Shown here piece by piece: positions 15,988-25,732 of a stretch of 52,050 bases of DNA. Source of the DNA: Syntrophaceae bacterium UBA5764 (lineage in GTDB: Bacteria; Desulfobacterota; Syntrophia; Syntrophales; Smithellaceae); NCBI GenBank assembly GCA_002418825.1, contig DIEW01000049.1:1-52050 (forward strand). Direction: 5' to 3'. The position numbers were made by a program, and so were the translations under genes. The notes under the pieces are model-generated. The model saw only the letters and a list, made by a program, of their open reading frames with translations, was not told the DNA's origin and searched no databases. Position 1 is the first letter of the stretch. Every line of letters starts with the position of its first letter.

Positions 15988-17460
15988 ATGGCGTTTGAAT
16001 TAAAACAAAATTTAAAACTTTCCCAGCAATTGATTATGACACCGCAACTGCAGCAGGCCATAAAGCTGCTGCAGCTGTCCCGCCTGGAACTTGTTGAAAC
16101 AATAAATCAGGAAATGGAGGAGAATCCCCTGCTGGAAGAAGTTTCCGCGGAAGAAGAAGGTGGTGATTTTAACGCAGAATTGGAAGAAGACACGCAGTCA
16201 ACGGAAAATGCAGACGTTAGGCAACGGGAAAAGGCGGCGGAGCTTACCGGTGAAGGGGACGGACGTGAAGAGTTTGACTGGAATAACTATCTGGAAGATT
16301 ACGGCCCGGTGGGCGTAACATACGGGCAGAAAGATACCGAGGCGCCCACATGGGATAATGTTCTTACTGAAAGTAAATCACTCCCTCAGTACTTGATGTG
16401 GCAAATGAAACTTTCTCCTTTGAGTAAGAATGAAATAAAGGTGGGAATTCAGATTATCGGTAATCTGGATCAAAATGGATATTTGTGTGCGACCGTGGCG
16501 GAAATAGCCTCGCTGGAAAACGTCAGTGAAGAATATGCTGAATCTGTATTGCAAAAAATTCAGGAACTTGATCCGCCGGGTATCGCCGCCCGCAATCTGC
16601 AGGAATGCCTGCTGATTCAAGCCCGCATGATGGGAGCCAAAAGGAACCCTATAGTCGAGGCAATTATCAGGGACCATCTTAAAGATTTGGAATTGAAAAA
16701 TTATCTTAACATTGCCCGCAAGTTGAAAGTCCCGATTCGCGAAGTGGAAAAGGCTGTTTTGTTGATTAGCAACATGGATCCAAGACCGGGCAGTGTTTAT
16801 GCAGAGGAAAAGATTCAGACCATTATTCCCGATGTTTATGTGGTTAAAGCCGGAGATGAGTATAAAATAATTGTCAACGACGATGGTTTGCCAAGACTGC
16901 GCATCAGTAATTTTTACCGGGAAATCATGGCCGGTCTTACGGATCAAAACAATCGTGAGCAGGAAAATGGGAAAAAATACATTCGGGAAAAAGTGCAGGC
17001 GGCGACATGGCTGATTAAGAGCATTCAGCAGAGGCAGAAAACAATTTACAAGGTAGCGGAAAGCATCGTCAAATTTCAAAAAGATTTTTTCGACAAAGGG
17101 ATTAATTACCTTAAACCTCTTGTTTTACGTGATATCGCTGCCGATGTGGAAATGCATGAATCAACGATAAGCCGTGTGGTAAACAATAAATACATGCACA
17201 CGCCGAGAGGTATTTTTGAATTGAAATATTTCTTTGGCAGCTCGATTCAAAGGGTTTCCGGTGAAACGATCGCCTCAAAAAGCGTGAAGGAAGAAATCAA
17301 AAAAATTATAAGCCAGGAACAACCGAAAAAACCTTATAGTGATTGTGAAATTGTGGAGATGTTAAAGGGGAAAGGTATAACCATCGCCCGTCGCACAGTA
17401 GCGAAATACAGAGAAATGATGGGTATTTTGCCTTCCTCGAAAAGAAAAAAATATTTTTAA
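15988..17460 (+). CDS. rpoN: RNA polymerase sigma-54 factor
   Basis: This 490-residue protein has all sigma-54 regions: the N-terminal Gln/Leu-rich activator region (residues 1-45), an acidic linker (about 47-105), the core-binding domain, a DNA-binding helix-turn-helix (RDIAADVEMHESTISRVV) and the RpoN box ARRTVAKYRE close to the C-terminus. It is placed after lptB, as in most proteobacteria. It would serve enhancer-dependent promoters; I did not find a convincing -24/-12 site in the window. Confidence 0.97.
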   Translation: MAFELKQNLKLSQQLIMTPQLQQAIKLLQLSRLELVETINQEMEENPLLEEVSAEEEGGDFNAELEEDTQSTENADVRQREKAAELTGEGDGREEFDWNNYLEDYGPVGVTYGQKDTEAPTWDNVLTESKSLPQYLMWQMKLSPLSKNEIKVGIQIIGNLDQNGYLCATVAEIASLENVSEEYAESVLQKIQELDPPGIAARNLQECLLIQARMMGAKRNPIVEAIIRDHLKDLELKNYLNIARKLKVPIREVEKAVLLISNMDPRPGSVYAEEKIQTIIPDVYVVKAGDEYKIIVNDDGLPRLRISNFYREIMAGLTDQNNREQENGKKYIREKVQAATWLIKSIQQRQKTIYKVAESIVKFQKDFFDKGINYLKPLVLRDIAADVEMHESTISRVVNNKYMHTPRGIFELKYFFGSSIQRVSGETIASKSVKEEIKKIISQEQPKKPYSDCEIVEMLKGKGITIARRTVAKYREMMGILPSSKRKKYF

Positions 17461-17510
17461 GCTTTGATTTTTTGAGCAATAATAAAAGACGGAAAAGAAT
17501 GAAAAACTAA

Positions 17511-17539
17511 TTGACTTTTACCGTTCATATAAATATATG
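17511..17539 (+). promoter_or_regulatory. promoter candidate for hpf
   Basis: TTGACT (17511-17516) and TATATG (17534-17539) are spaced by 17 bp in the 140-bp gap after rpoN. This would let hpf-ptsN be transcribed apart from the lpt operon. Confidence 0.5.
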
Positions 17540-17600
17540 ACTTGCCTTTGCGGACAACAGCGAGAGCAGGTTTTACAGTCAGTCTGAACAGGGGGAAGCA

Positions 17601-18134
17601 ATGAAAATTTCAGTAACTTTCAGAAACACTGAAGGAGAGAAAGCACAAAAAGATTATGCGGAAGAAAAAATCGGCAAATTAAAAAAATATTTGGATGCCC
17701 CTGCCGAAGCACATATTGTTCTTTCCGTGGAAAAATTTAGAAATATGGTGGAAATAAATCTGAGCAGCAACGGATGGACCATCAATGCTAAAGAAAAAGA
17801 CAAAGACGTGCGTTTAGCTATCGATAAATGTATAGATAAAATAGAGAAACAGGTTAAAAAACAAAAAGAAAAAAACAGGAAACGAAAACCCGTAAGCATT
17901 AGACACAGCGAAGAAAAGGCTGAGGAAATGCTGGAAGCGGAGGAATCACCGATAAATAAAGTTATGGAAACGCGAAAAATGATACTAAAACCAATGTCAC
18001 TTGACGAAGCGATTATGGAAATCGAGGAGACAAAAGCGGGTTTTATAATTTATCGCGATTCATCATCAGAAAATGTGAGTGTCGTTTATCGCCGGGATGA
18101 CGGCAATTACGCCCTTATTGAGACAAACAGCTGA
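17601..18134 (+). CDS. hpf: ribosome hibernation promoting factor, long form
   Basis: This 177-residue protein has the N-terminal HPF/RaiA beta-alpha domain (residues 1-95) and a C-terminal dimerisation domain (about 120-177) with the typical KPMSLDEAIMEIE and GFIIYRDSSSENVSVVYRR. The second domain marks the long form that drives formation of 100S ribosome dimers in stationary or starved cells. An SD GGGGGAAGCA-like sequence precedes the ATG. It sits between rpoN and ptsN as is usual. Confidence 0.95.
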   Translation: MKISVTFRNTEGEKAQKDYAEEKIGKLKKYLDAPAEAHIVLSVEKFRNMVEINLSSNGWTINAKEKDKDVRLAIDKCIDKIEKQVKKQKEKNRKRKPVSIRHSEEKAEEMLEAEESPINKVMETRKMILKPMSLDEAIMEIEETKAGFIIYRDSSSENVSVVYRRDDGNYALIETNS

Positions 18135-18170
18135 AAAGAATGCTCCAAATATAATAAATCATGGTGCTGT

Positions 18171-18638
18171 ATGCGATTGGATCAAATATTAAATAGTGGT
18201 TTTATTAATGAAAGCTTGCAGGCAAAGAACAAGACAGAAGTGCTGCAGGAATTAGTTCAAACGATAATTGACGGCGGTTTAAAGTTGGATTCTTCTGTGG
18301 CGATGGAAGTTCTGCAGCAAAGGGAAAAGCTGGGTTCCACAGGCATTGGTGACGGCGTGGCTATCCCGCATGGCAAAATCCCTGTTTTGGAAGATTTAGT
18401 TGTTGCATTCGGGCGCAGCAAAGAAGGTATTTCTTTCGATGCCATTGACGGTAAGCCGGTGCACTTGTTTTTTCTGCTGCTGGCACCGGAAAATTCGGCC
18501 GGTCAACATCTTAAAGCGTTAGCTAAAATTTCCAAGATGCTAAAAGTGGTTGATTTCCGCAAAAAGCTTATGGATGCAAAGTCCAGCGAGGATTTGTACA
18601 AAATAATTATTTCCCAAGATCAAACCTGTCAGCTGTAA
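18171..18638 (+). CDS. ptsN: PTS nitrogen-regulatory IIA protein
   Basis: This 155-residue EIIA-Ntr domain protein carries the phospho-accepting His67 in GVAIPHGKIP. Family motifs at GIGDG and APENSAGQHLKALAKISK are present. It is probably phosphorylated by a PTS-Ntr system and signals nitrogen/carbon or potassium state; no ptsP or HPr gene lies within the window. The gap of 36 bp from hpf suggests co-transcription. Confidence 0.95.
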   Translation: MRLDQILNSGFINESLQAKNKTEVLQELVQTIIDGGLKLDSSVAMEVLQQREKLGSTGIGDGVAIPHGKIPVLEDLVVAFGRSKEGISFDAIDGKPVHLFFLLLAPENSAGQHLKALAKISKMLKVVDFRKKLMDAKSSEDLYKIIISQDQTCQL

Positions 18639-18746
18639 ATCGTTTTATCACATCTCATTTATAAACGTAAATTTCCTTCCGTCGCACTGGCTATTTCAGT
18701 TAAAATCTGTTAAAAATAATCAAGTATTTCTTCCGGAGATGGCACG

Positions 18747-19613
18747 ATGAAAAATTTACGGGTGGTTATTATTACCGGTTTATCAGGCTCAGGGAAAAGT
18801 ACGGCTTTACGGGCACTGGAAGATATTGGTTTTTTCTGCGTGGATAATCTTCCCGTTGTCTTGTTGCCGAAATTTCTCGATATAACGCTTGTTTCCTCGC
18901 CGGCAATCGACCGCGTGGCGATGGTAATGGATTTGAGGGAAAGGAGCTTTCTGGAGAGATATCATAGAATATTCGGTCGCTTGATAGACAAAGGTTTTAA
19001 AATCGAGATCCTATTTCTGGAAGCCAGCGACGAAGCTTTGTTGCACCGCTTCAGCGAAACCAGACGCAATCATCCGCTTTCCGAAAAAGGTTCGCTCATA
19101 GATGGTATTGTTCTGGAAAAGGAAAAACTGCTATCCCTGAGAAAAATGGCGGACAAAATCATTGATACGACATCTTTAAATGTGCATCAATTAAAAGACA
19201 CTGTCCAGCGTCATTTTTTACCATCCACGGAATATAGAAGAATGGTTATTGGCATTGTATCTTTCGGCTATCGTTATGGTTTGCCTACAGATGCTGACCT
19301 TGTTTTCGATGTGAGATTCCTGCCCAATCCTTATTTCGTTGAAAGCCTCAAAAGCTTTGATGGCCATCATAACGCAGTCAGGGACTATGTCTTAAAAAAT
19401 AAGGAAAGCGAACAATTTTTACAAAAAGTTTTGGGTTTGCTGGAATTACTTATCCCTCTTTATGACAAAGAAGGGAAGGTTCGTTTGAATATCGCTTTGG
19501 GATGTACCGGCGGTAAACATCGTTCCGTGGTTATGGCCAACGAATTGAGTTTGCGCTTGTCTGAGATTAAATATCTAATTAACTTAAGTCACCGGGATAT
19601 CGCTAAAAGTTAA
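18747..19613 (+). CDS. rapZ: RNase adapter / nucleotide-binding protein RapZ (YvcJ family)
   Basis: This 288-residue protein has a P-loop at residues 11-18 (GLSGSGKS), the family motif ALEDIGFFCVDNLP, and a C-terminal domain with the signature NIALGCTGGKHRSV. In enterobacteria it controls GlmS through small RNAs; outside them the molecular role is less certain. It is the last gene of the rpoN-hpf-ptsN-rapZ block and converges with the M23 peptidase gene. Confidence 0.95.
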   Translation: MKNLRVVIITGLSGSGKSTALRALEDIGFFCVDNLPVVLLPKFLDITLVSSPAIDRVAMVMDLRERSFLERYHRIFGRLIDKGFKIEILFLEASDEALLHRFSETRRNHPLSEKGSLIDGIVLEKEKLLSLRKMADKIIDTTSLNVHQLKDTVQRHFLPSTEYRRMVIGIVSFGYRYGLPTDADLVFDVRFLPNPYFVESLKSFDGHHNAVRDYVLKNKESEQFLQKVLGLLELLIPLYDKEGKVRLNIALGCTGGKHRSVVMANELSLRLSEIKYLINLSHRDIAKS

Positions 19614-19644
19614 TGATCATGCCGTAAGCAAAACCGGCAGATCA
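19614..19644. terminator. hairpin between convergent rapZ and M23 genes
   Basis: Interrupted arms TGATC-GCCG and CGGC-GATCA enclose a 10-base loop directly after the rapZ stop and overlapping the M23 gene stop. It could end transcription from both sides. There is no long U-tract, so it is only a candidate. Confidence 0.4.
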
Positions 19645-20967
19645 GAAATTCATCTTTTTGTTGATGTTGTCTTCAATCCAGTGGGGATCCCACCATTCGA
19701 GCGGATTGACAAATTGCCCGTCAACGAGAGTGCTGAAATGCAGATGATCTCCTCCGGCCAGTCCGGTTGACCCGGAAAAACCGATTCGTTCTTCCTTGGC
19801 GACAGCTTTCCCCAATTGCGTGTCAATAGATGACAGATGGGCGTATAAACTAAACAGGCCTTGGCCATGATCGATTATTATGGCGTTTCCGTAAATTCCC
19901 AGTTCCTGCGCAAAAACGACGATTCCGCCATTGGCCGCTTCGACGGGGGCATGCATCGTAGAAGCAAGGTCGACACCCAGGTGTATGGAGCTGCCCGCCG
20001 TTTTACCGGCGATAAGATAAGTGCGTTTATCTCCAAATTTGGCCATGGTAGAGGCATTGCGCATTCGCAAAAAAGTTCCCTCCCAGAGTTTTTTGTCCGA
20101 CGTTTTCCTGCAAATATCTTGTATTTTTTTATCGTTATCCGTGCGCATCTGCGTGTTGATATACTCAAAAGATTCCAGCAATGATTTTCCCCGTAATTGT
20201 GGATAGGAGGAGTGAAATTCGGGCATTTTTGCCTGTAAAAAAGATTCACTAAGGGCGACACTGTCGGTACGGAATGGCTTTTCCTTAATAAAAAAAGCCG
20301 GGACAACCCTGGTTTCGTTTCCCGCCTTGTCACGGGCATAAATATTTATGTTAGTGTTTTCTTTATTTGCGGTGATGGGCAGGGCAAAACTAACAACGTA
20401 CACCGTTCTTTGATTAATCTTTGTTGTAAAAGCGGGCATGAAGTAGTTGTTGACGTAAATGCCTGTTTCCTCCGGTGGCTTAGAAACCAGATAAGCAAAG
20501 AAACCCGTACCTCCTTGGTTGAAATAACTTGTCTGTCCCGAAAAAATAATCTGCGGTGGTTTTATATCAATGATTACTTGCTGAGGTAAAACAGCCTGAT
20601 TTTTGAAAAAGGAATAATCGCTGGCCGCAATATTTATAACGGCCGGACCTTCATGAAGATTTGCTTCTACGGCATTTACCGTCAGAGATATCGTTCTCTC
20701 TTTTACTCCTCTTGCGGATATTTTTTCCTTAAAAATGGTTTGGCTTTTTCCGTCTTGAGCGATGTCGACCTTTAAGTCGGCGAGGCCACTCTTCTTGTCT
20801 GAAAACATTATTTCAATTTTTTTATTTTTCCCGACAAGCGAGATATCCCCCCTTAAATCGATTTGTGGTTTTCCCGTTTCCAGATAACCGAAAAAAAACA
20901 ACCAGCCAATTAATGCGACCAGTAAACTTCCACAAATAATCACCGGGTACAGATAAGACTTTTTCAT
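19642..20967 (-). CDS. M23-family metallopeptidase with periplasmic N-terminal domain
   Basis: This 441-residue protein has an N-terminal membrane helix (about residues 6-28), a 250-residue beta-rich region and a C-terminal LytM/M23 domain. The Zn/catalytic motifs are present: HLGVD near residue 330 (HxxxD) and HLHF near 408, with an AHLSS motif between. It should cleave peptidoglycan cross-links or activate an amidase in the periplasm. The beta-rich region has Ig-like strands that may hold the enzyme to the envelope. The gene stands alone on the minus strand. Confidence 0.9.
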   Translation of the reverse strand: MKKSYLYPVIICGSLLVALIGWLFFFGYLETGKPQIDLRGDISLVGKNKKIEIMFSDKKSGLADLKVDIAQDGKSQTIFKEKISARGVKERTISLTVNAVEANLHEGPAVINIAASDYSFFKNQAVLPQQVIIDIKPPQIIFSGQTSYFNQGGTGFFAYLVSKPPEETGIYVNNYFMPAFTTKINQRTVYVVSFALPITANKENTNINIYARDKAGNETRVVPAFFIKEKPFRTDSVALSESFLQAKMPEFHSSYPQLRGKSLLESFEYINTQMRTDNDKKIQDICRKTSDKKLWEGTFLRMRNASTMAKFGDKRTYLIAGKTAGSSIHLGVDLASTMHAPVEAANGGIVVFAQELGIYGNAIIIDHGQGLFSLYAHLSSIDTQLGKAVAKEERIGFSGSTGLAGGDHLHFSTLVDGQFVNPLEWWDPHWIEDNINKKMNF

Positions 20968-21192
20968 TACTTCTCCTGCGTAACCTAAAGATTTGATACG
21001 CGCTTTTATTAAAGGTTTTTAGCGCTTTTTGCAAGGTAAATTTATGTTTTGTCCATTTTGGCTCCTTGAAGGGATGCGGTTATAAGTGGCGGAAATGTTA
21101 TTTTTAAAGTCATATGAATAAAAGATTGGGTGTGCCGATATAAGACCGAGAAAAGGCGAACCAATGAAACGCGGTTAAGGGTTGTTTATGCC

Positions 21193-21221
21193 TTGATATT
21201 GCTTGCAAACACTGTTATATT
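21193..21221 (+). promoter_or_regulatory. promoter for coaBC
   Basis: TTGATA (21193-21198) and TATATT (21216-21221) are separated by 17 bp, with an extended TG just before the -10. Transcription would start near 21228, 36 bp before the coaBC ATG. The remainder of the 296-bp gap 20968-21263 shows nothing else I can name. Confidence 0.6.
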
Positions 21222-21263
21222 TCTTTCTAACCAACCATAACCATAGAGCAAAAAAATATTATT

Positions 21264-22475
21264 ATGCTTAAAAAGAAAAAAATCGTTCTGGGAATTACCG
21301 GTAGCATCGCCGCCTATAAAGCGGCTGAATTGACGCGGGCGCTGATTAAAGAAGGAGCGCAGGTTAAAGTCGTTATGACTAAAAGCGCCACTGAATTTAT
21401 CACCCCTCTGACCATGCAAACTCTTTCGCAGAATCAGGTTTATCTGGATACGTTTGTTCCCGCAGAAAAATACGATATGGCACATATTGCTTTAGCGGAT
21501 TTTGCCGATGCTTTCATCATTGCGCCGGCCACCGGCAACATTATCGGGAAAATTGCTGCGGGGGTGGCGGATGATTTGCTTTCTACGACCATTATGGCTG
21601 CCGGTAAGCCTGTTTTAATTTGCCCAGCGATGAACAATAAAATGCTGGCCAATCCTATTGTTCAGGACAATCTCAGCAAATTGCAGGAGCACGGTTATTT
21701 CATTATGGAAAGCGCCGTGGGCGAACTGGCATGTAAAACTCAAGGTTCCGGACGCTTGGCGGAAATTACCGATATTATTGAAGAAATCAAGTCGCTGCTG
21801 ACACCTAAAGATTTTTTAAATGAAAAAGTTTTAATTACGGCCGGCCCGACACAGGAACCTCTCGACCCAGTTAGATTCATTACGAATTTATCCTCGGGTA
21901 AGATGGGTTACGCCTTGGCTACTGCCGCTCGACGTCGTGGTGCCGAGGTTACTTTAATCAGTGGCCCAACATTTCTGTCGCCGCCCAAGGTAGAAAAAAT
22001 AATAAATGTACGTACAGCCCGTGAAATGCATAAGGCGGTAATGGAAAATTATAAGAAGGCAAAAATAATTATCAAAGCGGCAGCCGTCGCCGATTATCGT
22101 CCTAAAGAAATTTCCGGGCAAAAATTGAAAAAAACGAAAGAGTCATTGACCGTGGAAATGAAAACCAATCCCGATATCATCGAGGAAATTGGTAAAAACA
22201 AGGAGGGGAGAATTGTTGTAGGCTTTGCCATGGAAACGCAGAATCTTTTGGCTAACGCCAGGGAAAAGCTCAAGAAAAAGAATATGGACTTGATTGTCGC
22301 CAACGACGTATGCAAGGAAGGCGCGGGTTTTCAATCCGACACGAATATTGTTACTATCATCGATAAGAAAGGCAAAACGGAAACTCTGAAGAAAATGACC
22401 AAACTGGAAGCGGCGGATGAAATACTAAATCGTGTTAAGATTTTGCTGGGAACCGAAAGTGGGAGAAAGAGATAA
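21264..22475 (+). CDS. coaBC: bifunctional phosphopantothenoylcysteine decarboxylase / phosphopantothenate-cysteine ligase
   Basis: This 403-residue fusion makes 4'-phosphopantetheine for coenzyme A. The N-terminal CoaC flavoprotein half has GITGSIAAYKAAEL, the PAMNNKM motif and the active Cys in GELACKTQGSGRL. The C-terminal CoaB half has TAGPTQEPLDPVRFITN-SSGKMG and the KKTKES dimer region. A large supply of CoA suits a bacterium with many acyl-CoA enzymes. The stop overlaps the next start by one base (TAATG). Confidence 0.97.
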   Translation: MLKKKKIVLGITGSIAAYKAAELTRALIKEGAQVKVVMTKSATEFITPLTMQTLSQNQVYLDTFVPAEKYDMAHIALADFADAFIIAPATGNIIGKIAAGVADDLLSTTIMAAGKPVLICPAMNNKMLANPIVQDNLSKLQEHGYFIMESAVGELACKTQGSGRLAEITDIIEEIKSLLTPKDFLNEKVLITAGPTQEPLDPVRFITNLSSGKMGYALATAARRRGAEVTLISGPTFLSPPKVEKIINVRTAREMHKAVMENYKKAKIIIKAAAVADYRPKEISGQKLKKTKESLTVEMKTNPDIIEEIGKNKEGRIVVGFAMETQNLLANAREKLKKKNMDLIVANDVCKEGAGFQSDTNIVTIIDKKGKTETLKKMTKLEAADEILNRVKILLGTESGRKR

Positions 22476-23200
22476 TGCCGGAATGTATGTCATTGACAGA
22501 GACGATCCGTATAAGGAAAGAACTGCTTTTTGCGTTAAAAGCATTAAAACAGCAAGTGATAAATAGGGACAGTTTATTCGTGAGTATTACTTGGGAAAGA
22601 ACCGCGCTTGCCGGAGAAAACAAGAAAAAAATGGGCAGAAACAACAAAGTAGAATTGCAAAAACTGTATGATGAATTGAAAGGATGCCAGTTGTGCCCGC
22701 TGGGAAAGACACGAAAAAATCTGGTATTCGGCCAGGGCAATCCGGAAGCGAAGATTGTTTTTGTCGGTGAAGCCCCCGGTGCGGATGAAGACGAACAGGG
22801 CCTGCCTTTTGTCGGCAGAGCCGGTCAACTTCTCACCGATATTATTGTCAAGGGGATGAAACTTGCACGCAAAGATGTTTATATATGCAATATTCTTAAA
22901 TGTCGGCCGCCGGGTAATCGCAATCCCTTGCCGGAGGAGATATGCAAGTGCGAGCCGTTTTTAAAAAAACAATTGCAGATTATCACGCCACGCGTGATTT
23001 GTGCTTTGGGGAAAATTGCTGCTCAAACTCTCCTGAAGACGGAAACCCCGATAACTGCACTACGCGGTCGCTTTCACTATTACGAAAGCATTAAAGTAAT
23101 GCCGACCTATCATCCCGCCTATCTTTTGCGAAATCCGGCAGCGAAAAAACCTGTTTGGGACGACGTGCAGCTGATGATGAAAGATATTGGTGTTAATTGA
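22475..23200 (+). CDS. uracil-DNA glycosylase, family 4 (Fe-S type)
   Basis: This 241-residue protein has the family 4 motifs GEAPGADEDEQG (residues 98-109), NILKCRPPGNR and HPAYLLR. Probable [4Fe-4S] ligands are Cys71, Cys74, Cys143 and Cys159. It removes uracil from DNA at deaminated cytosines. The N-terminal 60 residues are longer and basic compared with the thermophile enzymes and are not recognised; an internal start, for example at residue 53, cannot be excluded. The start overlaps the coaBC stop. Confidence 0.92.
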   Translation: MPECMSLTETIRIRKELLFALKALKQQVINRDSLFVSITWERTALAGENKKKMGRNNKVELQKLYDELKGCQLCPLGKTRKNLVFGQGNPEAKIVFVGEAPGADEDEQGLPFVGRAGQLLTDIIVKGMKLARKDVYICNILKCRPPGNRNPLPEEICKCEPFLKKQLQIITPRVICALGKIAAQTLLKTETPITALRGRFHYYESIKVMPTYHPAYLLRNPAAKKPVWDDVQLMMKDIGVN

Positions 23201-23218
23201 AAATCAAAAAGGTGAGGC

Positions 23219-24526
23219 ATGGGCAAAAAAATAATTTATTTTTTCGCGGTTTTGGTAATTTTTAACGGCACTGCTTGGGCGCAGGCTGAAAAGCCCGTAT
23301 TCAACGTGATTACGGTGGCCAGCGTCATTACTGCACCCACCGCGAAATATATTGCAGACAGCATTGAAGAAGCGAAAGAAAACGGCGCGCAGGGATTGAT
23401 TATTTTACTGGATACGCCCGGCGGTATGGATACGGCAATGCGCGACATTGCCAAAAGCCTGCTTAATGCGCCACTACCGGTGATTGTTTTTGTTTATCCT
23501 CCCGGCGCACGTGCCGCTTCAGCCGGTGTAATCATCACTACCGCTGCCCACGTGGCGGCCATGGCTCCGGGTACGAATATTGGTGCAGCTCATCCCGTGG
23601 CTATTGGTATTGGAAGCAGTGGAGGCATGGACAAGACTATGTCGGAAAAGATGGAAAATGACGCCGCCGCTTACGCGCGCAGTATCGCTAAAATCAAAGG
23701 ACGCTCGGAAGAATGGGTGGAAAAAGCAGTGCGTAAAAGCGAATCAATTACCGCTGAAGAGGCGCTGAAAATGAAAGTCATCGATTACGTGGCTGCCGAT
23801 ATTGCTAAACTCATGATTATGATTGACGGCAAAGAAATTGTGCTGGGCACTGACAAAAAAATTAAAATATCGACGAAGGGCGCTATAGTTGATAACATAG
23901 AGATGGGCACGCGCCAGAAAATACTGTCTGCAATTTCCGACCCGAATATTGCTTATATACTTTTACTGATTGGCTTGGCTGGCCTGTATTTTGAATTTTC
24001 CAATCCCGGCGCAATTCTACCGGGCGTCATCGGCGGGATATCGTTGCTTATGGCGTTTTTTGGCCTCGCTACTTTGCCCGTGAATTACACGGGAATTTTG
24101 ATGATACTTTTCGGCATAATTTTATTTATTGCGGAGATAAAAGTTATGAGTCATGGTTTGCTTGCGATAGGTGGAGTTATTTCCCTGGCAATAGGGTCAC
24201 TGATTATGTTTGAAACTCCCGATCCGGCTCTGCGTTTGTCGCTGCGCGTCTTTATTCCGGCAGTTCTTCTTATATCCGGATTTTTTATCGTGGTCATTTG
24301 GATGGCGGTTAAAGCGCAGATGCGCCGACCTTATTCCGGAGCGGAAGCGATGACGGAAGGCGAAGGTCAGGCAATGACGGATATCAGTCATGAAGGGCAA
24401 GTGTTGTTCCAAGGAGAATATTGGATTGCCCGCAGCAACGTTCCTATACCCAAAGGGTCGAAAGTGAAGATTCTCAAAGTGGATGGTTTAAAACTGACTG
24501 TTGAGGAAATAAAGAAAGAATCTTAA
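23219..24526 (+). CDS. NfeD family membrane serine protease (long form)
   Basis: This 435-residue protein has a signal peptide (about residues 1-22) and a ClpP-like protease domain with DTPGGM and the nucleophile Ser101 in ARAASAG plus a Lys near 139-144. Four or five membrane helices follow (about 240-385), then a C-terminal OB-fold NfeD domain. Long NfeD proteins cleave the C-terminus of a partner stomatin, and here the stomatin gene follows 32 bp downstream, the usual operon. It acts at the cytoplasmic membrane. Confidence 0.94.
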   Translation: MGKKIIYFFAVLVIFNGTAWAQAEKPVFNVITVASVITAPTAKYIADSIEEAKENGAQGLIILLDTPGGMDTAMRDIAKSLLNAPLPVIVFVYPPGARAASAGVIITTAAHVAAMAPGTNIGAAHPVAIGIGSSGGMDKTMSEKMENDAAAYARSIAKIKGRSEEWVEKAVRKSESITAEEALKMKVIDYVAADIAKLMIMIDGKEIVLGTDKKIKISTKGAIVDNIEMGTRQKILSAISDPNIAYILLLIGLAGLYFEFSNPGAILPGVIGGISLLMAFFGLATLPVNYTGILMILFGIILFIAEIKVMSHGLLAIGGVISLAIGSLIMFETPDPALRLSLRVFIPAVLLISGFFIVVIWMAVKAQMRRPYSGAEAMTEGEGQAMTDISHEGQVLFQGEYWIARSNVPIPKGSKVKILKVDGLKLTVEEIKKES

Positions 24527-24558
24527 AGGGATTAATTAAACAAAGGAGGTAAATCTGT

Positions 24559-25305
24559 ATGTTTGGTGCTTCAATGCCGTTAATCGTTATTATTGCACTA
24601 GTAGTGATGTTTTTGGCGTCAGCTATTAAAATTTTAAATGAATATGAAAGGGCGGTTATTTTTCGGCTTGGCCGCGTACGTGATGTAAAGGGTCCTGGAT
24701 TGATTATCATTATTCCAATTGTCGATAGGATAGTGAAAGTTGATATGCGGACAATTACTATGGATGTGCCCCCCCAGGATGTTATTACCAAGGATAACGT
24801 ATCCATAAAAGTGAGTGCTGTCGTGTATTTTCGCGTTATGGATGCCAATGCGGCGGTAATTAATGTGGAGAATTATCTCTATGCCACATCACAACTTGCT
24901 CAGACCACGCTGCGCAGCGTTTGCGGGCAGATGGAACTGGACGAGATTCTATCAGAACGGGAAAAAATCAACATGCACTTGCAGGCGATTTTGGACCGCA
25001 GTACGGAACCTTGGGGTATTAAAGTATCCTTGGTAGAAGTCAAACACATTGACCTGCCCGAAGAAATGAAGCGCGCGATGGCCAAGCAAGCGGAGGCGGA
25101 AAGAGAGAGAAGAGCGAAAGTCATCAACGCCGAAGGCGAATTCCAGGCCGCGCAAAAACTCATTGACGCCGCCGCTTTGATGTCTACACAACCGATGTCG
25201 CTGCAATTGCGTTATTTGCAAACGTTGAATCAGATTGCTGCGGAAAATAATTCCACTACGGTATTTCCTATGCCCATTGACTTGTTCAAATCATTTATAA
25301 AATAA
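24559..25305 (+). CDS. stomatin-like SPFH/band 7 protein
   Basis: This 248-residue protein has one N-terminal membrane helix (residues 6-24) and a band 7 domain with the family stretch EYERAVIFRLGRV, followed by an Ala/Glu-rich coiled coil. It ends in a hydrophobic tail (MPIDLFKSF) of the kind that long NfeD proteases recognise. Such proteins form ring-like membrane scaffolds. It has a strong AAAGGAGG ribosome binding site and clearly pairs with the upstream nfeD. Confidence 0.95.
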   Translation: MFGASMPLIVIIALVVMFLASAIKILNEYERAVIFRLGRVRDVKGPGLIIIIPIVDRIVKVDMRTITMDVPPQDVITKDNVSIKVSAVVYFRVMDANAAVINVENYLYATSQLAQTTLRSVCGQMELDEILSEREKINMHLQAILDRSTEPWGIKVSLVEVKHIDLPEEMKRAMAKQAEAERERRAKVINAEGEFQAAQKLIDAAALMSTQPMSLQLRYLQTLNQIAAENNSTTVFPMPIDLFKSFIK

Positions 25306-25329
25306 ATTCAGGGTATAAAACTGAAAAGA

Positions 25330-25355
25330 GCGGCCGGATTGCGACGTCCGGTCGC
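25330..25355 (+). terminator. GC-rich hairpin after the stomatin gene
   Basis: GCGGCCGGA and TCCGGTCGC pair over 9 bp (one G-U) around an 8-base loop. It is followed by an A-rich stretch, not a T-run, so it may be a leaky terminator or an mRNA-stabilising end. Confidence 0.45.
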
Positions 25356-25382
25356 TGCAAAATATACAAAAGGGAGATTTTT

Positions 25383-25700
25383 ATGGCGAAAACGAAACAG
25401 ACTGTTCTTATCGGAGGCATGATTTTAATTACATTGGGTGTTTTGATATACCTTTCCAAGGCTGATATTTATTCGTTCGGGAAAACTTGGCCGATATTGC
25501 TGATTGTCGTCGGTGTTTGCACGTTGATTCAGAAATTCAGGGATGCGGGAGGATGGTTTATTACTATTGTAGGCGTAATTTTTCTTGTTCATGAAACTTA
25601 CGGCTTACAGCTTTATAAGTATTCACAGTATATTTTGCCGGGTATATTAATTTTGTTGGGTATTTTTATTTTGTTGAAGCGTCGGAGCCGCGATAATTAA
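25383..25700 (+). CDS. small membrane protein, DUF5668/LiaI-like
   Basis: This 105-residue protein has four hydrophobic stretches (about residues 8-26, 34-50, 56-74 and 80-98) and a basic C-terminus. The pattern LITLGVLIYLSKADIYSFG-W-ILLIVVG resembles LiaI/LiaF-type transmembrane domains. An AAGGGAG ribosome binding site precedes the ATG. It stands downstream of nfeD-stomatin, behind a hairpin, and may belong to that envelope-stress-like operon. Its function is unknown. Confidence 0.75.
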   Translation: MAKTKQTVLIGGMILITLGVLIYLSKADIYSFGKTWPILLIVVGVCTLIQKFRDAGGWFITIVGVIFLVHETYGLQLYKYSQYILPGILILLGIFILLKRRSRDN

Positions 25701-25732
25701 ACGCAGATATTCTTCCGCGTAATATTTACCAA